Shown: piece after piece, positions 1 through 6,870 of the stretch
Layout of the letters: each line of letters starts with the position of its first letter
Numbering within the stretch: position 1 is the first letter of the stretch
NCBI GenBank assembly: GCA_913031555.1
Contig: CAJWDO010000017.1
Location: 1 to 13,271 of the forward strand
Direction: 5' to 3'
DNA length: 13,271 nt
Source: an uncultured Alphaproteobacteria bacterium
GTDB lineage: Bacteria > Pseudomonadota > Alphaproteobacteria > Puniceispirillales > Puniceispirillaceae
Notes under the pieces: generated by a model
Told to the model about the DNA's origin: nothing
Databases searched by the model: none
The model's input: the letters and a program-made list of their open reading frames with translations, nothing else
Made by a program: the position numbers and the translations under genes

Positions 1-2
1 CT

Positions 3-1283
3 GCCATTGCCGGCGCCGAGCCGCTGGCGGATCTTGACGAGCGGATCAGTGCCCAACAGCCGGATGATGTGTGCTGTTTCATCTACACTTCCGGCACTGG
101 CGGCCGCCCCAAGGGGGGGATGCTGACACACCGGTCGATCCAGGCCAACATCAAGGCGGCGATTGAGCTTCTTGCCGAGGGCAATGTCCTCGAGAACCAA
201 CGGTTCCTGTCGCTGCTGCCATTGTCGCATTCCTATGAACATACCGCCGGGATGCATCTTCCCTTCCAGATCATGGCCGAGGTCTGGTATTGCGAGAGCA
301 CCGACCAGATCGCGAACAATCTGATCGAGGTCTCACCCACCCTGATGACCGCGGTACCACGGCTCTATGAGGTGCTTCATGACCGTATCATGCGCGGCGT
401 ACGGGCCAAGGGTGGAATGTCTGAAAAGCTTTTCAACGCGGCGGTACGGCTCGGCAGCAAGCGCCTTGCCGGGCGGCATCTGCTACCTCATGAATTCGTT
501 CTGAACCTTGTTGTCGACAAGGTGGTCAGAACCAAGGTGCGGGACCGTCTTGGCGGCCATCTGCGATATTTCATTTCCGGCGGTGCCGCACTCAATCCGG
601 AAATCGGCAATTTCTTCATGGCACTCGGGATCAATCTGCTGCAGGGATATGGCCAGACCGAAGCCTCGCCATTGATCTCCGCCAACCGGCCGGGACAAAT
701 CAAGATCGAAACGGTCGGCCCGGTGGTTGCCGGAGTCGATCTGCTTATCGCAGATGACGGCGAGATACTGGTACGCGGTGATCTGCTGATGAAGGGCTAT
801 TGGCGCGACGATGCCGCGACCATGGCGGCAATTCGCAATGGCTGGCTTCATACCGGCGATATCGGCGAGATTGACGCTGACGGCTATATCTCGATCACCG
901 GCCGCAAGAAGGATATCATCGTGAATTCGGGCGGCGAGAATATCGCCCCCGGCCGCGTCGAGGCCCTGTTGACGATCGAGCCTGAAATCGAACAGGTCAT
1001 GGTCGATGGGGACAAGCGACCCTGGCTGTCGGCCGTGATCGTGCCGTCGGACGATCTACGGGCCATCGCCCCCTCGCCGGACGCGCTCTATACAATGATT
1101 GGCGAAGCTGTCGACCGCGCCAACAGCCGCCTGTCACAACTCGAACGCGTGCGGCGCTACATCATCGCCGATGAACCATTCACCACCGAGAATGGCCAGA
1201 TGACCGCGACTCTCAAGGTCAGGCGCCATGTCGTTCGCGAGTTGTACGGGGACAGGATCGACGCCCTGTATCCCCAGAAATAG
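3..1283 (+). CDS. Long-chain acyl-CoA synthetase (AMP-forming), 3' part; N-terminus outside the window
   Basis: The frame is open from the window edge to the TAG at 1281-1283, so this is the C-terminal 426 residues of a longer protein (family members are usually about 550-650). It belongs to the ANL adenylating superfamily, which activates a carboxylic acid with ATP and transfers it to CoA. Visible motifs are the ATP/phosphate loop YTSGTGGRPKGGMLTH (about 84-131), the adenine motif GYGQTE (645-662), the hinge region TGD (852-860) followed by GRKKDII (from about 903), and a C-terminal TATLKVRR with the expected catalytic lysine at 1215-1217. The phosphate loop has Gly where most members have a second Thr, and Gly for Val before MLTH; the first change is common in alphaproteobacterial members as I recall. 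The layout resembles FadD15-type long-chain ligases, but the substrate cannot be read from the sequence. It leads into the sulfatase gene with a 6-nt gap. A GTG at 69 is only an internal codon. Confidence 0.9.
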   Translation, partial: AIAGAEPLADLDERISAQQPDDVCCFIYTSGTGGRPKGGMLTHRSIQANIKAAIELLAEGNVLENQRFLSLLPLSHSYEHTAGMHLPFQIMAEVWYCESTDQIANNLIEVSPTLMTAVPRLYEVLHDRIMRGVRAKGGMSEKLFNAAVRLGSKRLAGRHLLPHEFVLNLVVDKVVRTKVRDRLGGHLRYFISGGAALNPEIGNFFMALGINLLQGYGQTEASPLISANRPGQIKIETVGPVVAGVDLLIADDGEILVRGDLLMKGYWRDDAATMAAIRNGWLHTGDIGEIDADGYISITGRKKDIIVNSGGENIAPGRVEALLTIEPEIEQVMVDGDKRPWLSAVIVPSDDLRAIAPSPDALYTMIGEAVDRANSRLSQLERVRRYIIADEPFTTENGQMTATLKVRRHVVRELYGDRIDALYPQK

Positions 1284-1289
1284 GTAAAA

Positions 1290-2759
1290 GTGCCCCTCCT
1301 TCCATCCACACCACCAAATCTGCTGGTGATCATCTCGGACGAGCATCGTCGCGATGCCATGGGATGCGACGGGCATCCGATTGTTCAAACGCCCAACCTT
1401 GACCGGCTCGCCAGGCGCGGCACGAGGTTCACCAACGCCTACACCGCCTCGCCGATGTGCGTGCCGACCCGTGCCGCCCTTGCCTGTGGACGGCATGTTC
1501 ACCAGACCGGGTTCTGGGACAGCGCCACACCCTATGACGGAACGATAAAAAGCTGGATGCATCAGCTTCGTGACAGCGGCATCGAAACCACCTCCATCGG
1601 CAAGCTCCACTATCGCTCAGGTGAGGATGACAACGGCTTCTCTCAGGAAATGCTGCCGATGCATGTTGTTGGTGGCGTCGGCTGGGCCATTGGCCTGCTT
1701 CGCGATGACCCGCCACCCTATGACGTAACAGCCGAACTGGCAGCCGACAGTGGTGCCGGGGAAAGCACCTACACTGCCTATGACCGCGACATTACCGACG
1801 CCGCTGTGGATTGGATTAAATCGCATTCCGATAAAGGCCACGACAAACCCTGGGCCGGATTCGTGTCACTTGTCAGTCCGCATTATCCGTTGACCGCACC
1901 GACGGAATTCTACGACCTCTACCGTGATGGGAAGTTCGACCTCACGCCACAGACGGTCCCCGACCATCCCGAGATCCAGACACTTGCCTCATTCTTTGAT
2001 TATGATTCCCATTTTACAGAGACAAGCCGGCACGCCGCCATGGCCGGATATTTCGGGCTGACGAGCTTTCTTGATGCGTGTGTTGGCCGTGTTCTGAAGG
2101 CACTCGAAGACAGCGGCCAGGCCGAAAATACGATTGTCATCTATCTCTCGGATCATGGTGAAATGCTGGGGGAGAAGGGTCTTTGGACAAAACAGGTGAT
2201 GTATGAGGCCTCGGTTGGCATCCCGCTGATCATGGCCGGGCCAAACGTGCCTGCCGACAACATCTGCAAGACAGCCGTGTCGCTGGTCGATATCGCCGCC
2301 ACAGCACTGGATGTCATGGAACTGCCTGCCGATGCAGATTGCCCTGGCCAGTCACTTCGGATGGTTGCCACCGCGCCGGATGATGGCGACCGGACAGTCT
2401 TTTCCGAATATCATGATGGTGGATCAAGCACCGGGGCCTTCATGGTGCGATGGCAGAACTGGAAATATGTTCACTATGCCGGGGGTCTGCCACCGCAACT
2501 CTTTGATTTGGCCGCTGATCCCGGAGAATTGTCGGATCGCGGTCTTGACCCGGCACCCGATGCGGTCGCGGCACGATCCGAGGGCGCCAGGCGTCTGATG
2601 GAGATTTGTGACGCCGATGCCGTTGACAGGCAGTGCCGTGCCGACCAGAAGGTACGGATTGCATCCCTCGGTGGTCGCAAGGCCTGTCAGGAAGCTTACC
2701 TTTTCAACCACACACCAACACCAACCGAACAGGCAGCAATGGAGTCGGACAATGGTTGA
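1290..2759 (+). CDS. Type I sulfatase (formylglycine-dependent, alkaline phosphatase superfamily)
   Basis: This 489-residue protein should hydrolyse a sulfate (or possibly phosphate or phosphonate) ester. The N-terminus gives the metal-binding strand NLLVIISDEHRRDAMG (D17). The nucleophile motif C-V-P-T-R (C57-R61) fits the C-x-P-x-R signature whose Cys is converted to formylglycine by a separate maturase. GKLH (K105, H107) and SDHGEMLGEKGLWTK (D288, H289, K301) supply the other conserved metal and sulfate ligands. No signal peptide is seen, so a cytoplasmic enzyme is likely. Position C66 (ALACGR) replaces the Thr usual in the extended LTGR part of the signature. The start is GTG at 1290: the AGG of the upstream TAGG acts as a close SD, and the metal-binding strand begins only about 8 residues in, so a later start would damage the fold. 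The 3' end overlaps the aminotransferase start by 8 nt. Overall pattern is choline-sulfatase-like in length; the substrate is unknown. Confidence 0.9.
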   Translation: MPLLPSTPPNLLVIISDEHRRDAMGCDGHPIVQTPNLDRLARRGTRFTNAYTASPMCVPTRAALACGRHVHQTGFWDSATPYDGTIKSWMHQLRDSGIETTSIGKLHYRSGEDDNGFSQEMLPMHVVGGVGWAIGLLRDDPPPYDVTAELAADSGAGESTYTAYDRDITDAAVDWIKSHSDKGHDKPWAGFVSLVSPHYPLTAPTEFYDLYRDGKFDLTPQTVPDHPEIQTLASFFDYDSHFTETSRHAAMAGYFGLTSFLDACVGRVLKALEDSGQAENTIVIYLSDHGEMLGEKGLWTKQVMYEASVGIPLIMAGPNVPADNICKTAVSLVDIAATALDVMELPADADCPGQSLRMVATAPDDGDRTVFSEYHDGGSSTGAFMVRWQNWKYVHYAGGLPPQLFDLAADPGELSDRGLDPAPDAVAARSEGARRLMEICDADAVDRQCRADQKVRIASLGGRKACQEAYLFNHTPTPTEQAAMESDNG

Positions 2760-3678
2760 CACCCACGACCTGACAGCCGGGGCGGCGTGGATGGGCGGTG
2801 AGATCATGCCGCTGTCGGCGGCACGATTGCCGGTCAATGACTGGGGAATCATCCATAGCGATATCACCTATGACGTCGTTCCTGTCTGGGATGGCGGTTT
2901 TTTCCGGCTGGATGATTATGTGGACAGGTTTTGCCGCTCGATGGCGTCGCTGCGCATGGATGTCGGCATGAGCCCTACGCAGATCCGCGCGTCGCTGAGC
3001 GATATGGTGGCAGCCTCTGGATTGCGCGCAGCCTATGTTGCGATGGTGGCCTCGCGCGGTGTTCCGCTGATCCCCGGCACGCGCGACCCACGGGAATGCG
3101 GCAATCATTTCTATGCCTGGTGTGTCCCCTATATCCATATCATGCGACCGGAACTGCCGCCCGAGAACCGCTCCGCCTGGATCGCCAAACATGTGACCCG
3201 TATCCCTGAGACAAGCATCGATCCGCGCGTGAAGAACTATCACTGGGGTGACTTCACCGCTGGTTTGTTCGAGGCCAAGGACAATGGATATGAAACGGTG
3301 ATCCTGCTCGACGAGGCAGGACAGGTGACCGAAGGACCGGGCTTCAACGCCTTCGCGGTGAAAGGCGACAGGCTGATCACCTCGGATCATGGCATGCTGG
3401 AGGGAATCAGCCGCCGCACAGTGCTTGAAATGGCCACCGAACTGAAACTGACGACCGAGATCAGGCCAATGCCGCTGGCCGAATTCATGGATGCCGACGA
3501 GGTCTTCATATCGAGTTCGGGAGGCGGTGTGATCGCGCTGACGCGCGTCGATGACCGAATTTTTGGCAACGGGGTGGCCGGGCCGGTGGCCACCGCGCTT
3601 CATGAAACATATTGGAACTGGATGAAGCGGCCGCACATGCGGACCGAAATCGCCTATCCAGCCAGCGGTCAAGCCTGA
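2752..3678 (+). CDS. Fold-type IV PLP aminotransferase, (R)-selective amine transaminase-like
   Basis: This 308-residue PLP enzyme belongs to class IV (branched-chain, D-amino acid and (R)-amine transaminases). The predicted PLP lysine is K161 in PRVKNYHWGDFTAGLFEA. It is followed by LLDEAGQVTEGPGFNAF (E194), GMLEGISRRTVLEMA (about 214-228) and the SSSGGGV turn (254-260) that cradles the cofactor phosphate. The HSDITYD segment (35-41) and the VKNxxWGD motif match, from memory, the (R)-selective amine:pyruvate transaminases (ATA-117 type) better than IlvE or D-alanine transaminase. ATG 2752 is chosen because GGAG at 2741-2744 sits 7 nt upstream and the N-terminal domain begins directly after it; longer in-frame extension overlaps the sulfatase with non-homologous sequence. 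The 8-nt overlap with the sulfatase suggests translational coupling. The 3' end overlaps the convergent HD gene by 10 nt. The family is firm; substrate and stereochemistry are inferred. Confidence 0.88.
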   Translation: MVDTHDLTAGAAWMGGEIMPLSAARLPVNDWGIIHSDITYDVVPVWDGGFFRLDDYVDRFCRSMASLRMDVGMSPTQIRASLSDMVAASGLRAAYVAMVASRGVPLIPGTRDPRECGNHFYAWCVPYIHIMRPELPPENRSAWIAKHVTRIPETSIDPRVKNYHWGDFTAGLFEAKDNGYETVILLDEAGQVTEGPGFNAFAVKGDRLITSDHGMLEGISRRTVLEMATELKLTTEIRPMPLAEFMDADEVFISSSGGGVIALTRVDDRIFGNGVAGPVATALHETYWNWMKRPHMRTEIAYPASGQA

Positions 3679-4286
3679 CCAGTGACGGTCCGTCCATCAA
3701 CCATCCTTTCAAGCATCGGCAGATAGCTTGAGAATGGTGGAACTTCCATGCCGATTTCCTTACCAGCCTCGTCATACCGGCGTACCGCGATGATGGCGTC
3801 AAAATGCGGATGGGCTTCAAAGGCGGCTGCCTCCTCGTCACTCATCGGCCCTCCCTGCAGACTCAGTGAATGCACTGACGCCTCGGACAATGTGTCGAAA
3901 TAGCCGGGTTCACGCGCGCACAGATAGCGTTTGGCGGCGACGTGGTAGCGACAGCAATCAACGACAAGCTCCGGAAAGAATGATTCCAGCACCGCCGCCC
4001 CGGCATTTTCATGCTTGCGGTCGGTCTGGTCCTCAAGAAACATCGTTCCCGAGGGTAGCGGCATACCGATGAATTCGCCGGTGAAATGACCAATATCATG
4101 CAGCAGTGCCGCCGCGATCACCTGTTCCTTGTGCCCGTCGCGCTGCGCGAAATGCGCTGCCTGCAACATGTGCTCACCAATGGTCACAGGTTCGCCAAGA
4201 TATTCATCGGCGCCACGCCGCGTGAAAATCTCGTCTAGAAACGGAATGATTGTGGATTTGGTCAGTTCGCTCATGGCTTCAGTCAT
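3669..4286 (-). CDS. HD-domain diiron oxygenase, PhnZ/TmpB-like
   Basis: This 205-residue HD-superfamily protein matches PhnZ, the mixed-valent diiron oxygenase that cleaves the C-P bond of 1-hydroxy-2-aminoethylphosphonate to glycine and phosphate. By my recalled alignment, all six iron ligands are kept: H39, H63-D64 (in LLHDIGH), H92, H115 and D172. The Tyr-x-Gly-Glu pair (Y29, E32) that marks PhnZ-type oxygenases is present, and so are the phosphonate-contacting positions K119 (HVAAKRYL), S137, S140 and R169. The family fingerprint LSEAS...LQGGPMSDEE follows. ATG 4286 gives 205 residues; ATG 4274 (MSELTK) gives 201 and places the Tyr as in PhnZ, so either start is possible, and neither has a strong SD. 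The frame is open further upstream to 4484, but that stretch is unlike the family and overlaps a candidate leader RNA. No PhnY-like hydroxylase lies nearby, so the substrate is unproven; an ordinary HD phosphohydrolase is unlikely given the Tyr/Glu pair. Confidence 0.85.
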   Translation of the reverse strand: MTEAMSELTKSTIIPFLDEIFTRRGADEYLGEPVTIGEHMLQAAHFAQRDGHKEQVIAAALLHDIGHFTGEFIGMPLPSGTMFLEDQTDRKHENAGAAVLESFFPELVVDCCRYHVAAKRYLCAREPGYFDTLSEASVHSLSLQGGPMSDEEAAAFEAHPHFDAIIAVRRYDEAGKEIGMEVPPFSSYLPMLERMVDGRTVTGQA

Positions 4287-4329
4287 CGTAACGCATCCGG
4301 TCAGGTCATCCCGGAATATCCGGTGACAT

Positions 4330-4355
4330 AAAAAGGGTGGCGCCCGCCAGGACCC
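4330..4355 (-). terminator. Candidate intrinsic terminator in the leader of the PhnZ-like gene
   Basis: Read on the minus strand, GGG-TCC-TGGC-GGGC-GCCA-CCC folds into a 4+3-bp hairpin with a 3-nt bulge, followed directly by five Ts (4334-4330). It lies about 44 nt before the oxygenase start codon at 4286. Because it precedes a gene rather than following one, it would act as an attenuator. The stem is short and bulged, so the call is tentative. Confidence 0.4.
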
Positions 4356-4443
4356 GTGGCTGCAGCTTTCGCTGCGATACCCTCCCCCCACTGATAATGC
4401 CGACAAAGTCGACAGTCTCGACCGAGTACACACAGCGGGCGCC
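4330..4443 (-). promoter_or_regulatory. Candidate structured leader (attenuator or riboswitch-like) of the PhnZ-like gene
   Basis: On the minus strand a perfect 9-bp inverted repeat, GGCGCCCGC (4443-4435) with GCGGGCGCC (4347-4339), encloses about 87 nt. Inside are a GTCGA/TCGAC hairpin with a 5-nt loop (4422-4408) and a GCAGC-GAAA-GCTGC hairpin with a GNRA tetraloop (4375-4362). The 3' arm of the 9-bp helix overlaps both arms of the terminator-like hairpin at 4355-4335, so the two folds exclude each other, as in a transcription attenuator. I could not match it to any riboswitch class I know, including the glycine riboswitch. The structure is read by eye only. Confidence 0.4.
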
Positions 4444-4566
4444 GTCTGTTTGCCGTAAGGACGATTTTTCAAGCCCGACCTCACCGCTCATTATCTTCTC
4501 GCACGTCTCGAAGAACGCCTTCGAGAGTTCTCGCCGTATTGATGATCAACTCGCCGCCAGGTCGGA

Positions 4567-4615
4567 CTGACTTGCTGACTTGCCACCATTCCCGGCGTCA
4601 CGCGTTCCCGGCGTC
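4567..4615. repeat. Short direct repeats in the intergenic region
   Basis: CTGACTTG occurs twice in tandem (4567-4574 and 4575-4582). Just downstream, TTCCCGGCGTC occurs at 4589-4599 and 4605-4615, an exact 11-bp direct repeat with a 16-bp period. No function is evident; they may be slippage products or protein-binding sites. Confidence 0.5.
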
Positions 4616-4898
4616 GAGAAGGCCTTCCATCTCCAGAACGATGTCTGAACGCTTCCCAATTCCGGGATATAGAGTTCACCAACCAATCACCGGTGGAAAG
4701 CCGTAACATCGCAAATGGCTGTGACCAATCATCGCAATGCCGCGTTAATGGTTAAAAAACTATACGTTGTTCTGAGAGGTGTAGGTGTCACAATCCTGTG
4801 CAAATCATCACACCAGATTGCTGGCAAGGTCGCACGCAAGCCGACATTCGGGTCTGTCATCCGGCACTACACATGATGCCAGTTTGAACTATATCTTA

Positions 4899-4934
4899 TC
4901 AGGGCCCGTTCGCAATCGATCGCCCTGACGGGCC
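4899..4934 (+). promoter_or_regulatory. Two overlapping inverted repeats in the yejA leader
   Basis: TCAGGGC (4899-4905) pairs with GCCCTGA (4922-4928), and GGCCCGT (4903-4909) pairs with ACGGGCC (4928-4934). Each is a perfect 7-bp helix. They share bases 4903-4905 and 4928, so both cannot form at once. The element ends 45 nt before the yejA start codon. It could be a regulator-binding dyad or an RNA switch; there is no T run, so it is not a simple terminator. Confidence 0.4.
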
Positions 4935-4979
4935 GGGCCGATGGTGTGGGCGGTGAGGTGTTTTATGAGGAGAGTCGAT

Positions 4980-6845
4980 ATGAAGCCATCGTTTGACCGG
5001 TTCGGAGCGTTTGTGCGTGGCGCTGCCATGGCCGGGCTGATCACCAGCTCCGTGATCATCACCGCCAGCGCCGAGACGATCACATCGCATGGCATCTCAA
5101 CCTTTGGTGAGCTTAAATACAGCGCCGATTTCCCGCATCTTGACTATGTGAACCCCGACGCGCCGAAAGGTGGCGAGATCTCGATCTGGGGTTTTGGCGC
5201 GTTTGATTCGATGCACCCCTACACTACCAAGGGCCGGGCCGGGCAACTTTCCTCGATGTTCTTTGAGAGCCTTCTCGAAGGCACGGCTGACGAGGCCGAC
5301 GCTGTCTATGGCCTTGTCGCCGAATCCCTCGAATATCCGGCCGATAGAAGCCATGTTATCTTCAACATGCGGCCCGAGGCACGCTTTTCCGACGGATCGC
5401 CGCTGACCGCCGCAGATGTTGTCTTTTCCTACGAAACCCTCCGTGACAAAGGGCTGCCTTCATTCCGCGCGGTGATTGAAAAACAGATCGAAAGTGCTGA
5501 AATCCTGTCACCCCATCGGGTAAAATTCACCTTCAAACAAGGCATCGCGACCCGCGATCTGCCACTGACCGTCGGCGGCCTGCCCATTTTCTCCAGGGAC
5601 TGGTACGAATCAAGTGGCGCCAATTTTGAGGATTCCACTCTCACCCCCGGCCTTGGCTCTGGCCCGTATGTTCTGGATTCACTTGATGTCGGCCAGCAGA
5701 TCATCTATCGCCGCAACCCGGATTACTGGGGCAAGGATCTGCCGATCAACCGAGGGCGGCATAATTTTGACCGGATAAGAATCGAATATTTTGCCGATTA
5801 CAACAGCGCCTTTGAAGGTTTCAAGGCCGGCACCTACACTTTCCGCACCGAGGCCTCTTCAAAAATCTGGGCCACAGGATATGACTTTCCCGCCATCGAG
5901 AAAGGCTGGGCCGTCAAGGACACGCCGCCTGACGGCACGTTGGCCAGTGGCCAGTCCTTCATCTTCAACCTGCGACGTGCGAAATTTCAGGACATCCGGG
6001 TGCGTGAGGCGATCAGCCTGATGTTCAATTTCGAATGGTCGAACAAAACACTGTTCTACGGAATCTATGCCCGCATCAATTCATTCTGGGAGAACAGCCA
6101 TCTGAAAGCCACAGCCATGCCAAATGAAGGTGAATTGGCACTGCTCCGGCCGATTGCCGATCTTCTTCCCGATGGCGTCCTGGATGGCGAGGCGGTAAAG
6201 GCACCCACATCATCGGAACGCCAGCTTGACCGCCGCAATCTGCGCCGCGCCTCGGCGCTGCTTGACGAGGCGGGGTGGGATGTTGGCGATGACGGCATGC
6301 GCCGAAATGCCGATGGCGTGACACTGAAGGTGGAAATCCTCAATGATTCTCAGGCCTTCGACCGGGTGATAAATCCCTATGTCGAGAATTTGCGCGCACT
6401 TGGCATCGACGCCGTGCATACCCGCATCGACAATGCGCAGATGACGGAGCGTGAACGGAATTTCGATTTCGATATGCTGACCGGCAATTTCCGCACCCAA
6501 TTGACACCCGGGTCCGAGCTTGAACAATATTTCGGCTCGGAAAGCGCCGAATTCTCGATCTTCAATCTTGCCGGCTATGGCAGCGAGGCGGCAGACAGGC
6601 TGATAGCGGATGTGAAAGCGGCGCAGACCCGCAGCGAACTTGACGATGCGATCCGAGCACTCGACCGTGTATTGCGGGCTGAAAAATTCTGGGTCCCGCA
6701 ATGGTTCCGCAATATTCACACAATCGCCTATTACGACATGTATCGCTATCCCGATGCCCTGCCCCCCTACGCGCTTGGCACGCTTGATTTCTGGTGGCTC
6801 GACCAGCAGGCTCATGACAGTCTGAAGGCCGCCGGCGCCTTCTGA
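4980..6845 (+). CDS. yejA: Periplasmic substrate-binding protein of a YejABEF peptide importer
   Basis: This 621-residue protein is an SBP_bac_5 (DppA/OppA-type) solute-binding protein that captures peptides in the periplasm and delivers them to YejBE. In enterobacteria the YejABEF system imports microcin C and related peptides. The N-terminus is a Sec signal peptide: a basic start, a hydrophobic stretch (about 13-28) and an A-S-A cleavage site near residue 31. ATG 4980 is chosen because AGGAG at 4968-4972 lies 7 nt upstream; ATGs at 4941 and 4965 in the same frame would place extra residues before the signal peptide. Family landmarks include YVNPDAPKGGEISIWGFGAF early, GSGPYVL and YWGKDLP in the middle, and ALGTLDFWWLDQQ at the C-terminus, which is characteristic of YejA. 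It heads the operon, with yejB 25 nt downstream. Confidence 0.93.
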   Translation: MKPSFDRFGAFVRGAAMAGLITSSVIITASAETITSHGISTFGELKYSADFPHLDYVNPDAPKGGEISIWGFGAFDSMHPYTTKGRAGQLSSMFFESLLEGTADEADAVYGLVAESLEYPADRSHVIFNMRPEARFSDGSPLTAADVVFSYETLRDKGLPSFRAVIEKQIESAEILSPHRVKFTFKQGIATRDLPLTVGGLPIFSRDWYESSGANFEDSTLTPGLGSGPYVLDSLDVGQQIIYRRNPDYWGKDLPINRGRHNFDRIRIEYFADYNSAFEGFKAGTYTFRTEASSKIWATGYDFPAIEKGWAVKDTPPDGTLASGQSFIFNLRRAKFQDIRVREAISLMFNFEWSNKTLFYGIYARINSFWENSHLKATAMPNEGELALLRPIADLLPDGVLDGEAVKAPTSSERQLDRRNLRRASALLDEAGWDVGDDGMRRNADGVTLKVEILNDSQAFDRVINPYVENLRALGIDAVHTRIDNAQMTERERNFDFDMLTGNFRTQLTPGSELEQYFGSESAEFSIFNLAGYGSEAADRLIADVKAAQTRSELDDAIRALDRVLRAEKFWVPQWFRNIHTIAYYDMYRYPDALPPYALGTLDFWWLDQQAHDSLKAAGAF

Positions 6846-6870
6846 TACCGGTCATGGAGACTGTCCCGCT

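Larger units (their letters stand above)
4287..4979. other. Intergenic region between divergent PhnZ-like gene and yejA
   Basis: About 690 bp separate the minus-strand oxygenase from yejA. The left part carries the candidate leader RNA. The middle holds only short repeats and small open frames with no recognisable protein. The stretch around 4740-4900 is more AT-rich and is the likely place for the yejA promoter, but I see no convincing -35/-10 pair with proper spacing. The right end holds the yejA leader inverted repeats and SD. Confidence 0.6.

Noticed and set aside
2704..3672. Long minus-strand open frame of 322 codons antisense to the transaminase
   Set aside because: It mirrors a well-supported PLP enzyme in GC-rich DNA, has a low-complexity, His/Arg-rich translation and no recognisable motif.
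4330..4443. Glycine or cobalamin riboswitch before the PhnZ-like gene
   Set aside because: The conserved core motifs of these classes are absent; only generic attenuator-like architecture remains.
4287..4484. N-terminal extension of the HD oxygenase by 66 residues
   Set aside because: The extension is unlike the family, would pass through the candidate leader RNA, and the conserved protein starts near 4286 or 4274.
4491..4709. Small minus-strand open frame (72 codons) in the intergenic region
   Set aside because: Arg/Ser-rich translation, no recognisable motif, and it contains the direct repeats; likely chance.
4884..4912. sigma70 promoter at TTGAAC upstream of yejA
   Set aside because: No -10-like hexamer lies at 16-18 nt; the TATATC nearby is too close.
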